A program made the position numbers and the translations under genes. From Cryptococcus deneoformans JEC21 (Eukaryota > Basidiomycota > Tremellomycetes > Tremellales > Cryptococcaceae), in assembly GCF_000091045.1 (NCBI RefSeq), contig NC_006687.1, positions 980,001 through 1,027,500 of the forward strand: DNA of 47,500 bases, read 5' to 3'. Under the pieces are notes generated by a model. That model did no database searches. It saw nothing but the letters and a program-made list of their open reading frames with translations, and was not told the DNA's origin. How positions within the stretch are numbered: the first letter of the stretch is position 1; every line of letters starts with the position of its first letter. Of this stretch, positions 21,101-31,623 are shown in pieces.

Positions 21101-24100
21101 ATACTTCCCGGACAGTCAAAACAAACACTTACGCCACTTGGCCAATCATCCTTCGTAAGGTCCTCATACCATGTGTCCTTCATTGCCTTCATGGCCATAT
21201 CCGGTCTTCCTATTAGCATGTACATCTCCCTCGTCCAGTCATCTTCAGGTGAACACTGACATGCCCGCAAAATTTCTAGTATTGGCAGAGACACTCCGTA
21301 GGGCAGATCATGCAACCACTCGGCATTGGGAACTTTCGAGATGATAACTTTGAGGGCATTCCTTGCGCGCCGAGGAAGTGGTAAGTTTTGTGGTCGTGAA
21401 CCGATTGACGGCCCAAGCTCTCTATAGATAGAAGTTATGAGTGCGATCCTCGGGCACGGCTCTAGCAGGTCAAACTCGTCCGGATACTCCTTAAAAGTGT
21501 GAGCACTGTTGATATTACGACCTGAAGATTTGAAAAGGCGGCCAGGTATTGGAAAGCGTTTGGTTGGGCATGCGAGGTGACGCGATAAGGACAACATGAT
21601 ATCAGGGGGCGTATCAAACTGGTCAAGAATATGGGTGTCAAGTGCTCGCCCTGCGATCAGCCTGGTCAGTAATCATGTTCTAATAAATCTCGAAGTCGTC
21701 CATACCTCTGACTCGCACGTGATTAGGGATTTCCACTGGCATGATTCTTTCCCAGTAATCAACCCAATCTCTATTGCCAATCTGTAAAGCAAATTTGATG
21801 ATCAACTTCACTACTCGAGATAGATCCTTTCTACGTGATAAGGAAAGTCGAAAGTCTTGAGCTATTAAGTGTAATGAAAGTAAGATGCCGGGCAACGATT
21901 GATAGATAGAAGTCTTGAAGGAAGCCTGCTGGTACTCTGATGGCGAGGACAAATGCACCTCCTTGGACTTAAGGCGAGCAGCCAGGCGCCTAGTAACGGC
22001 ATCTACAGACAATGCACTGTCTTGTACAATGCGGCCCATCGTAGAAAAAGTGCGCCTCTCTACCTGGAGTCCAGACATGCATGTCAAGGTTTCTTCAAAA
22101 ACATTCCACACCGCATCTGGATCATCCCTTTGGCAACTGGGAAGTGCTAGAAGCTCTGACAGTAGCTCGACTTTGAACTCAACGAAGGCATTTTCATTCA
22201 AAATGCCGGATAAAGCTTCCAAGCAGCGTTGAGTGAGTTCATGGCGGATATATATAGCGGCAGAGAATCGCATAGATTCTCCGTTCGCGTAGACAGTGGT
22301 GAAGCGCGGGCCCACTGGGTCAACAAACTTGATGGGCTTGAGCGAAGATCGATAGCTTTTCGATAGTTTGGTTGAGAGTGAAAAAGGATACTGCCTTCTA
22401 CCGATGGTCACCAGCTGCGGGTCAGAGCCATCACCAAGAGGGAGGATAATTGTGTCGTATATGTTTTGTCGAGGTGACGATGTGAAGACTGGGGCACGGC
22501 TACAAAGGATAGGAATAGCAGACCGGCAAGGTATGGGTGGAAGGCTTTTGATGACCCAACGCTGAGAATGACCGGTTCGAAAGGTTGCGTCAAACGAACA
22601 TAATTGAGATGACGTATTCTGAAGTGTCGACAATGAGGTGATATGAATGTTAATAACAACATGGCGTGGATCCTCGTTGTCACTCAAAAAGACATTGATT
22701 TGCTTTAAATCTACCGTACTAGTGGCAGTCAGTACAGGGGTATTCATTAGGATGAATGGTTAACTTACAATGGCTGCTTCCAGGTCGCAAGCGCATGAAA
22801 CACCACTTCGCTTCGGATGCCCACTTCATCTCTTTCTAAGCCCATCATCATGGTCGTTTCTCTAAGGTCTTTCTCTGCTGCTACGTGAAGCGCCATTTTA
22901 GCTTGAGGTGCGTTTAAGTCATGAAGAATGAATGACGCTGCTGTCGAGGCGCGTCTTTTGTTTTCAGGGAAGGATGGCCTGGGAGTCATCGTAGGCATCA
23001 AAGACACGCCTCGACTTCGCCGATGACCGACACTATTGGCAGGAATGTTGGAAGGGGGTTCGAGGACAGCCTGTAGTTCATCGGTAGATGCTGTATCGGG
23101 TAATGGACCACGTGACAGACGCGGTGCACGTCGTTGTGTACGATCCAGCGGGTCAGCAGCGCTTGACAATCTTCGGTCGCCAGCTGTAGGTCCAAACGAT
23201 GAAGTGTTGCGATGCAGAGAAGGCCGACGATGACGGGGCTGTACAGGTAACTGATGGTTGTCAGGCTGCCTAAGAAGCTCTTCGGGCCGCATAGTCCTGG
23301 GATCAGGCGTAGAAAGGGGATGCTCAGGGGCCGCGTGGATGCGAACATGCCGATATATCACAAACTCGCCCGATTCTTGATTGTATGTAATGACGAAGGG
23401 ATAGGGCTCCGATGACACGTATAGAACGGACGAAGTTGCACCCAGAGGTTGTGCTGGCGATGATAGGAAAGGTTTGGACCCATAACCACCTTCGACTTGC
23501 CCCTGGACAGCCACCTTAAGCTCGTCGAAAGGATTTTCTAAGATGTAGAGTCGAGGCAAGGACGGCCCAGATTCGTCTTCCAGATCTATTAAATCATCCA
23601 ACACAGACATAGAACTCTGATCATCCATGCCTCTCAAGACGCTCCCAGCCTTCCTCTTGTCTTTGTTCATCATCCTCAACTCGCGCTTTTCCAACTCACG
23701 TTGGATAAGGACCCCACCGTCAGGCAGGCCCCATGCACAGTCCACATTGAAAGGTAAATAGACGGTAATGTCCTCGCCAGACTGGTAATAGACATGTGCA
23801 CGTGTCTGTAGGAAAATGACCAATGTGCGTTCCAACTGAGGTTGTTGCGACTGGGGTTGAGAAGAAGAGCGAGGGCCTCCCCAGGCCATGTGCTGCGAAC
23901 GATGAAATGGCCCGAAGGTCTCCGAAGCAGCAGAACTCCGGGCTAGCACATTGTTGTGTTTGCTTAAACTATTTTGTCCTCCTTCAGATTTGAACCATGC
24001 GAAACACGCATAGGCAACAACCTCGCTTTCGTGCTCAAAAGTAAACCGCCTAAAAAGTTCGACGCCTCGACTCCAGACCACTGTCTTATCGTACCATACC

Positions 24101-24333
24101 AGTTCTTCTTCCCCCCATTCATCACTTCGGCCAGATTCTTTTCCTATGGCAGCAATTATACGACCTTTTGGCTTTTCGTTTTGACTTTGTTCGTTGGCAT
24201 CGTAAGTATCGTGTGCAGGAAAGATGACTGGGAAAGAGCTTCGGAGAAGATCGCAGCTTGGGCCCGCGAAACTTCGAGAGGATAAAAGCTGCCCCGGAGA
24301 TGAGGCAGGGCCCAGTAGGCTGGCTTCAAGCAT
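18107..24333 (-). CDS. APC1: Anaphase-promoting complex subunit 1
   Basis: Five exons (24333-22769, 22718-21706, 21650-21133, 21082-20880, 20828-18107) keep phase throughout and give 2006 residues, normal for Apc1/Cut4/BimE. The N-terminal part is the beta-propeller region (VVYACFAWFKSEG-like blocks with a long disordered Ser/Pro/Arg insert). The C-terminal 880 residues carry the Rpn1/Rpn2-like PC repeats: TSVGLLLGLASSYAGSGD, IIQSTALVGLGLVYVGSRN, ASIAYGLIMLGRGG and GTHMAMHMALGLLFLGRGQY. Known role: the largest scaffold subunit of the APC/C ubiquitin ligase, which targets securin and cyclin B at anaphase. The Ser-rich insert (GDRRLSS, RRSRGVSL) could hold CDK or PKA sites (inference). The ATG at 24333 gives MLEASLLGPASS; the family N-terminus is variable. 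Confidence 0.93.
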
Positions 24334-25073
24334 CTCCTAGGCCTGTGTGGTTAATTTGAAGGTTATGTAGTTTGTTTTGAGGACTACTACTGTTTATCCT
24401 TGTTGTTCGCGTCACGCAGCTGGGTGTTCGTTGTTGCCCTCTCGCGTCGTTGGAAGCCAACGCCCAGTGGAGATTGGCCTCTTCTCCGTCCTGTTACGCG
24501 AGTGATTGTTTAGCTCCGTGCTTCAGCCTTTGCCTCCACCTTGCTTACGAACGAGTGACCTGTGACGCAATGCCTCCACTTCTTTTTTTTGTTCCATTTT
24601 TAACTTCCGGTTTTTCCGTGGTGGTGAAGCTTATTACAAAGATCTCGATTAAGATGCTGCAACATGATGCGGTCGGGCCAGTGGCCGTTTCATGGCGTCT
24701 CATGCGGTACGTAGTGACTTTATATAATGAAGTCTTACCATGACGATGTCGTATGGCGATGATAGCGACCTCTTCGGTCATCTGCGGTTTCGTCAAGGAC
24801 TCTCCGCAATATTATGGATGGCTGAATAATGACATAACGTCTCAGATTGCGGGCGATCGACGTCCTTTTTTTCGCTACCGCACCACTACTGGTTACGTGT
24901 CTGTTGGTCTGGCTCATCACGCATAAGCGACAAGCGACTACTAGGATGATTGCATACAAATAGCCACGCATTCGTTACAAGCTTATCCTTTTCCTCATCC
25001 TTGCCGATTCTTGTATCAGTATCCATTTGTCCCTTTAACATATACGAAATTTACAACTTATAACAACACAAAC
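24334..25073. promoter_or_regulatory. Divergent upstream region, APC1 / first SDR gene
   Basis: 740 bp between divergent start codons. The leader just before the SDR ATG reads ACAACACAAACATG, similar in style to the other two SDR copies. A TTTATATAAT element at about 24718 lies some 350 bp upstream of the SDR start. No gene is visible. Confidence 0.4.
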
Positions 25074-26434
25074 ATGTCTGCTATCACTAAGGGAGACTTG
25101 ATCTTGGTTTCTGGTGCTTCCGGGTTCATTGCATCCCACACCGTCAAAGAGTTTTTGAAGGAAGGATTCCGTGTTAGGGGTACCGTCAGGTCCAAGGAAA
25201 AGGGAGAATACCTCAAGCACCTCTTCCAGGGTTTGGGAGAGTTCGAATATGTTCTTGTCGACGATATCACCAAGGTTGGCCAACTAGCGCGTTGTGCGAG
25301 AATGATGAAAATTGACATCACGTGTGTTGTAGGACGGTATCTTCGACGAGGCTGTCAAGGGCGTTAATGCTGTTGCGCATCTTGCTTCTCCTTTCTACGT
25401 TACCAACGTTAAGGACCCCAGGGAACTTATTGATCCTGCCGTCAAAGGCACCACCGGTATCTTGAAGAGTGTTCAGAAGAACAAGTAAGTACAGGGAGCG
25501 TTACGATGGTAATCAGTTCTGACAACTATCTCAGCCCGAAGGTCAAAAGGGTCGTTATTACTTCTTCTGTTGCTGCCATCATGTGCCCGATATCTAAAAA
25601 GCCTCCCGTCACGTAGGGGTCATGGTCGTTACATTATATCAGCAATGGCTAATGACCTGGCTAGGTACACTGAGGCCGATTGGAACGTCGACTCTATTCC
25701 TCACGTCGAAGAGAAGGGTGTCGAGGCTGATGGCATGCACTCCTATCTTGCCAGTAAGACTCTTGCTGAGAAGGCTTTGTGGAGTGAGTTTGATTGTATG
25801 AAATGAGAGGGAAGTTTTGCTCACGGCTGAGTGCGCAGGTTTCATTGAGGACGAAAAGCCTTCATGGGATGCCGTTGCTATCCACCCCCCTTATGTTCTT
25901 GGTGAAGTGATCCACCAATGTGACAAGCCTGAGAGCCTTAACACCTCTGTTGGTAAGTGCAAATTTATTCCAAGTGATCGTGTCCTGACGGATTTTTTCA
26001 TAGCCTCTTTCTGGTCTTGGCCTGCCGGTGAGAAGACCGAAAAGGACATTCCCGGTCCCATAGGAAACTGGGTTGATGTGAAGGAAAGTCAGTTATTTCC
26101 TCTGCTGAGCCCCAAAACCTGTGTCTAATGGCACCATTCAGTTGCCTTGGGCCATGTCCGTGCCCTCACTGTTCCCGAAGCAGGTGGCCAACGATTTATC
26201 ATAAGCGCTGGTCCTTTCGCTGGTCAGGACTACGCAGACATTCTTCACAAGCGTTTCCCTGAAGTTAAGAATGTTCCCGTCGGCAAACCCGGTACTCACG
26301 ACGAGGTTTGCAAGGAGTTGGACATCTTCGATGGCAAGAAAGCTGAGAAAGTGCTTGGTATCAAGTACCACACTCTTGAAGAGACTGTCGTTGACATGTT
26401 TGAGAGCTTGAGGAAAAGGTTCAACAAATTCTAA
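25074..26434 (+). CDS. Extended SDR ketoreductase/aldehyde reductase, tandem copy 1
   Basis: Seven exons (25074-25274, 25333-25484, 25535-25612, 25665-25783, 25839-25952, 26004-26087, 26142-26434) give 346 residues. The N-terminal NADP(H) motif is LILVSGASGFIASHTVKEFL (TGxxGxxA type), followed by FRVRGTVRS with the Arg expected for NADPH. Then come VNAVAHLASPF, RVVITSSVAAIM with the catalytic Ser, and YLASKTLAEKALW with the Y-x3-K pair. The C-terminal substrate domain ends ETVVDMFESLRKRFNKF. The family is Gre2 / dihydroflavonol-4-reductase-like / Sporobolomyces carbonyl reductase, which reduces aldehydes and ketones with NADPH in the cytosol. The substrate cannot be told from sequence. It is the first of three tandem paralogues; introns 3-4 match copy 3 better than copy 2. 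Confidence 0.93.
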
Positions 26435-26581
26435 AGGACGGTCTGAAAGAAGTACTGGTACCTACGGAAAAGAATGTTCCTCCCCTTTTGATCCCGCCGC
26501 GGCGCGTTTTTGACTATACACCATAAGTATGATTTTGAATTGTTCATGCATGTACTTATAACGATCTGATTCTTTTCCATA

Positions 26582-26950
26582 ATGTCACCCCAGGTCACCC
26601 CTACTACCAAGCGAACTATTGTGGAAGCCCACAAAAGTGGGAAATCATGCAGCAATCTTGCAAACCAATATAAGCGTCCCAAATGTACAATCAAGCGCTG
26701 GTGTCAAGAGTATGCGCACCGTGGACACACTTATCCGCTTCCAATCCCTGGAAGGCCAAAGGTGTTGGACCAGGGACAAGTAAGAAATCTTTTGAGGGGC
26801 TTTGTTCGCACTCCCCCTGAACCCTGGAGCGTCCACGCGAAGAGACACAATGTCAGCGTGACGACTATCGTCAAGGTTGCTCATGAGCATGGGTTTTATC
26901 GCAGAATTATGAGGCGTAAGCCTTATCTTTCGCCCAAAACTATATCATAG
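26582..26950 (+). pseudogene. Tc1/mariner-type transposase remnant, DNA-binding part only
   Basis: A 122-residue open frame carries the N-terminal paired helix-turn-helix region of Tc1-like transposases. TTKRTIVEAHKSGKSCSNLA is helix-turn-helix 1, PLPIPGRPKVLDQGQVRNLL gives the GRPxxL linker and start of the second HTH, and HGFYRRIMRRKPYLSPKTIS is the segment that normally leads into the DDE/D catalytic core. A stop follows directly, and no DDE core is readable in any frame of the next 600 bp. So it is a truncated remnant or, less likely, an HTH-only protein still under selection. It sits between two near-identical SDR paralogues. Confidence 0.8.
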
Positions 26951-27200
26951 GACCCTCTATTACACCCACTGTCCTTATATTGCTGTCTGCTGTTGTGTAC
27001 GACGAAGAAAAGTACCACATAAACGAGGTTGCGCTTCAAGACTAGACGCAGTAAAGAGAGAGAGAGCCTCCTCATAGAGTAGTGAGGAAACAAACCCTCA
27101 TCAAAAGAGTATCCATTTTGAAGGGGTCAGCGCCAGGATTATTGGATTGGTGGCCGGACGGAGACTGCTGCGTGGCATGGTTGTCTTCTCTCTTTGTTCA

Positions 27201-27273
27201 CGCCCACTAGCCTCCACTCTCCTCCACTCTCCTCCACTCTTCTCCACTATCCTCCACTAGGTAGCCTCCACTA
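27201..27273. repeat. Tandem decamer repeat (CCTCCACTCT)
   Basis: Five contiguous 10-bp units occupy 27211-27260: three exact CCTCCACTCT, one TCTCCACTAT and one CCTCCACTAG. Degenerate units flank them at 27201-27210 and 27264-27273. The array lies about 280 bp upstream of the second SDR start codon. Confidence 0.85.
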
Positions 27274-27547
27274 TTGCATCTAAGTAACGATCTGCGCGCT
27301 GCCCGGGCCCGTCGGTCGAATCCGATTGGGTTAAACCAGCCGATGGTATCGTCGTTATCGTTTGTTATATGACGCTATTTGCAATACAAGCTACATAGCA
27401 ACTTGGAGATTTGTGTGATATTTTCCAACGAACTTGTGAGACCCGAAAATAGCACATCAAGAAGAAGACAGTAAACATAACGTATTTCTTTTAAGATTGT
27501 ATTTACTTTTACTCATCCATCCAAACAACCTCCTCACAAAATACAAC

Positions 27548-28862
27548 ATGACTGCCATCACCAAAGGAGATTACATTCTCGTCACTGGCGCCAGCGGCTA
27601 CATCGCGTCCCAGACTGTCAAGGAATTTCTTAAAGAGGGATACAGAGTCAGGGGTACTGTCAGATCTCAGGATAAGGGAGAGTACCTCAAGCAGCTATTT
27701 GAAGGGCTCGGGGCGTTTGACTATGTCATTGTTGAAGACATCACCAAGGTAAGTGGCCCTTGCTCTGACGGCTTTTAATAGTATCTGACACTTCCGTCTT
27801 AGGATGGTATCTTCGACGAGGCTGTCAAAGGCATAGACGCTGTTGCTCACCTTGCATCTCCTTTTTATATTAGCAATGTTAAGGACCCCCAGGAACTTAT
27901 AGGTCCAGCGGTTAAGGGCACCACTGGTGTTTTGAAGAGTATCCAGAAAGAAAAGTTAGTATTTACAGTTTTTATTGTCTGCTTATACATATCACTGATT
28001 AATCCAATACAGCCCTAAGGTTAAGAGGGTCGTTATCACGTCCTCTGTTGCGTCTATCATGTCCGTTCGATCTCGAAAGGGCCCAGTTGTGTACACTGAG
28101 GAAGATTGGAACGTTGATTCCATTCCTTACGTGGAAGAAAACGGCGTAAACTCTGACGGGGGTGAATCCTATAGAGCGAGCAAAACTTTGGCCGAAAAGG
28201 CTCTTTGGAGTGAGTATTGCCAGCCCCTTGCGCTAATATCAGTAACATCGTAATTAGAGTTCATTGAGGACGAGAAGCCCTCATGGGATGCTGTAGCTAT
28301 CAACCCCCCTCTTGTTTTGGGTGAAATTATCCATCAATGTGATGACCCTACCAAGCTCAACACTTCTGTCTGTGAGGTTGCCTGTTATATTATCTAATGG
28401 AAGGCCACAGCTGATATAGTGTTCGACAGTCCATTTCTGGGAATGGGCTTCTGGCAGGAAGTCCGAGAAAGATCTCCCTGGTGGTGGTGCTAACTGGGTT
28501 GACGTCAAGGATGGTGCGGCCCTTTTTTATTATCATTTTACATTGGATTATTGCTCATACTGTCTTCAGTCGCTCTTGGTCACGTCCGGGCTCTCACCGT
28601 CCCTGAAGCCGGTGGCCAACGATTCATTGTTGGTGCCGGTCCTTTCGCTGCCCAAGACTACTGCGATGTCCTCCACAAGCGGTTCCCCGAGATCCCTAAC
28701 ATTCCCGTTGGCAAGCCCAATTCCCACGACGAGATCGTCAAGGGTGCCAACATCTTTGACGGCTCCAAGGCTACCAAGGTTTTGGGTATCCAATACTCCT
28801 CCTTCGAGGAAACTGTTGTGGAGATGGCTGAGAGCTTGCGAAAGAGGTTTGGGCAGTTTTAG
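27548..28862 (+). CDS. Extended SDR ketoreductase/aldehyde reductase, tandem copy 2
   Basis: Six exons (27548-27748, 27803-27954, 28013-28209, 28258-28371, 28430-28513, 28570-28862) give 346 residues, the same length as copies 1 and 3. Motifs are YILVTGASGYIASQTVKEFL, YRVRGTVRSQDKGEY, RVVITSSVASIM and YRASKTLAEKALW. The protein is very close to copy 1 (for example VKGTTGVLKSIQK versus VKGTTGILKSVQK, and an almost identical GHVRALTVPEAGGQRFI block). Exon 3 here (197 nt) equals exons 3 and 4 of copy 1 added together (78 + 119), so the intron before YTEEDW is precisely absent. The likely activity is NADPH-dependent carbonyl reduction. Short divergent patches (SVRSRKGPVV versus CPISKKPPVT) near the active-site cleft may change the substrate (inference). 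Confidence 0.93.
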
Positions 28863-29482
28863 ATACCTCACTTCCATTGAGACTTAGAGAATAAATGAAT
28901 ACAACCTCATATACAAAGATAAATGAGTCCGGCATCGTCGTATATTCCCGGACTGCAACGCCATTAATTATTTCAGTTAAGTGTTAGATAATGCTAATAA
29001 GTTTGTGCATGGGGAACGATCTTGCCAAAAAGGGCGATTATAATGTGGACAAAAAGATAAAGACGTACAACAGCAATAAAGGCCGCCTGTCATCATCTCA
29101 TCATCGGTACTTCTTATTTTATTCTTACTATTCCTCCAGTCGTTCGTCGTGGTCGACAACAAATCTTATCACCGAACGTATGATGAGATCCAAAGCCGAA
29201 GACGATGTGAAATCAATGAAGGTATAATAGGCTGATTACTTATTCATGGGTCAGCAGGACTGTTACAAGCACACGCACACCACCGTTCGCCGACGGAATG
29301 GTTCCCCACCACGCACGCAGCGTTCGTGGAGTGGGGCCTCCACCTCCACCACGGCCATATAAAGAATCCACCGATTGCAGACCAGCGGCAATTCTCTTTT
29401 AAACACCGACCACATCTGCTGCATAGTCTCCATACAATCCCTCAAATAGACCTACTGCACACAATACGAAACAATTACAAGC
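28863..29482. other. Spacer between SDR copies 2 and 3
   Basis: 620 bp. AATAAA at 28890-28895, about 30 nt after the copy 2 stop codon, is a plausible polyadenylation signal. The copy 3 promoter, with a TATA box at 29358, occupies the right end. No gene is visible. Confidence 0.45.
29358..29364 (+). promoter_or_regulatory. TATA box of SDR copy 3
   Basis: TATAAAG stands about 120 bp before the ATG at 29483, in the right orientation, after a GC-rich block of CCACC repeats. Confidence 0.55.
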
Positions 29483-31112
29483 ATGCCCGCTATCCAGCCT
29501 GGATCTTTGGTGCTCGTTACCGGTGCTTCTGGTTACATCGCCGCGTGAGTACCATCGGCCCGAAACGCGACAGCGAGATTGCCGAGAAACAACAATCGTG
29601 AAGGTCAGCGTAGAAGCGGTCTGCTTACGATCGTCTTAGCCATACCATAGATGCCCTATTGAAAGAAGGATTCAATGTACGAGGTACAGTTAGGAGTCAG
29701 TCAAAGGGTGAATACCTTGCCAAACTCTTCAAGGGTGCAAAGGCCAGGTTTGAATATGTAATCGTCGGAGATATCGCACAGGTACGTTCGTCCTCTGCGT
29801 ATTAGCCACAGTCCGAGGAAGGAGTTTGACGCCCGATGTACAGGAAGGAGCATTCGATGAAGCCGTGAAGAGTGTGAATGCAGTAGCTCACATGGCTAGG
29901 TAAATAATTAAGTACAACGAGAAAACCGCTCATATTGTCTATAGTCCTTACCATTTCAACGCAGTTGAGTTGGACGAGTTGTTCGAACCTGCTAAGAAGG
30001 GTACTACGGGAGTCTTGGAAAGTCTCAAGAAGAACAAGTGAGCACCCATACTGTCTTACATGCAAGACGACAAAATGACACTGATATCAACATTAGCCCC
30101 GACTGTAAGCGGGTTGTAGTAACAAGGTAAGCTGCACAAATTACATTGTACTACGTGACAGGACTGACATTCCCGTTAGCTCTGTGGCGGCCATCGTCAA
30201 TTCCAACATTAAGCCTCCTCATACGTGAGTTAGAATTTATACCGAGAAATACCTTTGTTCTGATGGTTTTCAGCTTTACCGAGGCCGATTGGAATCCCGT
30301 CAGCCTGAAGGTCTGCGAGGAGAAAGGCAGAGATGCCGATGGCGTGAACAAGTATCGAGGTTCGCAACATATTTAATCCATATCGATTGCCTTCAGAGCT
30401 GACATCGTCTAGCTAGCAAAACTCTTGCCGAAAAAGTCTTCTGGAAGTTCTTCGAGGACGAGAAGCCGTCCTTCGATGGAGTCGCTATCAACCCTCCGTT
30501 GGTACTCGGTCCTATCATACATGAATGCGATTCCCCCGAGTCCCTCAATACATCTGTAGGTTAGTGATAATTAGTACCTTTTCCATTGAAAAGAAGAGTC
30601 AGCTCACAGTATACGCATTTGATACATAGCCAATTTTTACGACTGGATGATCGGCAAGAAGACGGAAAAAAATTTGCCCGAGGCTGGTGGTAATTATGTT
30701 GATGTGCGGGATTGTGAGCATGATGCTTCTTTGAATTAAACTTGCAAAGCTTAATCGTTCAGGCGCTTTGGCTCACCTTCGCGCCCTCGTCGTACCGGAA
30801 GCTGCTGGTCAAAGGTTCATTACTGGCAACGGTGCATATAATGGTAACGACTTTTGCATTGTAAACATTTTTTCAGCCAAGTGGTGGAAAAAGAGGTTGA
30901 CCCGATTATTTTAGGCCCTCGCTGAGACGTGTCCAGACTTGAAAGGTGTTGCCAAGGGCAACGCCGATCCAGCCTATAGGAAGAAGCTTATCGACGAAAA
31001 CAATCACATGGACGGGTCGAAGGCAGAAAAAGTGCTGGGGTTGGCATATAGGTCCAAAAATGAGACTTTGAGAGACATGGCGAAGAGCTTAAGGGCAAGG
31101 TTCAATTTCTAG
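29483..31112 (+). CDS. Extended SDR ketoreductase/aldehyde reductase, tandem copy 3 (diverged)
   Basis: Eleven exons can be joined in phase (29483-29544, 29640-29781, 29844-29899, 29945-30037, 30097-30126, 30180-30224, 30274-30359, 30413-30559, 30630-30713, 30763-30860, 30915-31112), again giving 346 residues. Motifs are LVLVTGASGYIAAHTIDALL, FNVRGTVRSQSKGEYLAKLF, RVVVTSSVAAIV and YRASKTLAEKVFWKFFEDE. The protein is clearly more distant than copies 1 and 2 are from each other. It has extra introns inside the Rossmann domain and before the ASK motif, and lacks the intron that copies 1 and 2 share just after KALW. The C-terminal domain differs most (ALAETCPDLKGVAKGN). The donor at 30861 (gtaaac) is the weakest splice call. 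The same enzyme class is expected with a probably different substrate. Confidence 0.9.
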
Positions 31113-31623
31113 CTGTATCTATTAAGGAATGAGGTGAAAATGGAAGATGAATCTGCTGCTGTATTTGTTTAGCTTGGCCCTTGGCGTTATTTGGTGAAGC
31201 GACGCGGAGAAGTGAGATGGAATATAGCGTGCTGTTGCGAACTCAGCTTTGCTTGTTTTAATCGTCTTTATATCACATCCATGGCGCCATAGCGAAGCTC
31301 TAATCTATATACCGCTGATCGCTGATCCAAATATTCCCCTTACAAGCCACCCTCTGCATACACCACTACAACCCCGCGGCGGATAAGCACGGCGTAGTCC
31401 GTATTCCTCATCGACAGTGACTCGTCCAATCGCACGCTTCCTTTCTCCCCTCCGCAACCTTCTCCACCCCCTATCCCAAGAAGGAGAAGACGCACAGGGC
31501 ATACAGCTCTTACCTCTATCCCACAATCCCCACATCCGACTCGAGGGAGACGAAGGAGACTCCGAGAAAAACACCTACTGGACTTGGAGACTCGCACGCA
31601 GAGCACCCAGAAACGGTGACAAG
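31113..31623. other. Upstream region of the SPX phosphate transporter
   Basis: 510 bp. A frame open from 31417 is continuous with the ATG at 31624, so an N-terminal extension is formally possible. No PHO4-type CACGTG site was seen by eye. Confidence 0.4.

Larger units (their letters stand above)
26435..27547. other. Inter-paralogue spacer with transposon remnant and repeats
   Basis: 1.1 kb between SDR copies 1 and 2, about twice the spacer between copies 2 and 3. It contains a Tc1/mariner N-terminal fragment (26582-26950), a GAGAGAGAGAG run near 27055, and decamer repeats around 27201-27273. No matching terminal inverted repeats were found by eye. Confidence 0.6.

Noticed and set aside
27201..27273. 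Decamer array considered as a CRISPR, telomere or centromere element
   Set aside because: Units are contiguous without spacers, too few and too short, and the setting is an ordinary gene-rich arm.
27296..27340. Possible tRNA B-box-like sequence (GTCGGTCGAATCC)
   Set aside because: No matching A-box or acceptor stem could be folded around it.
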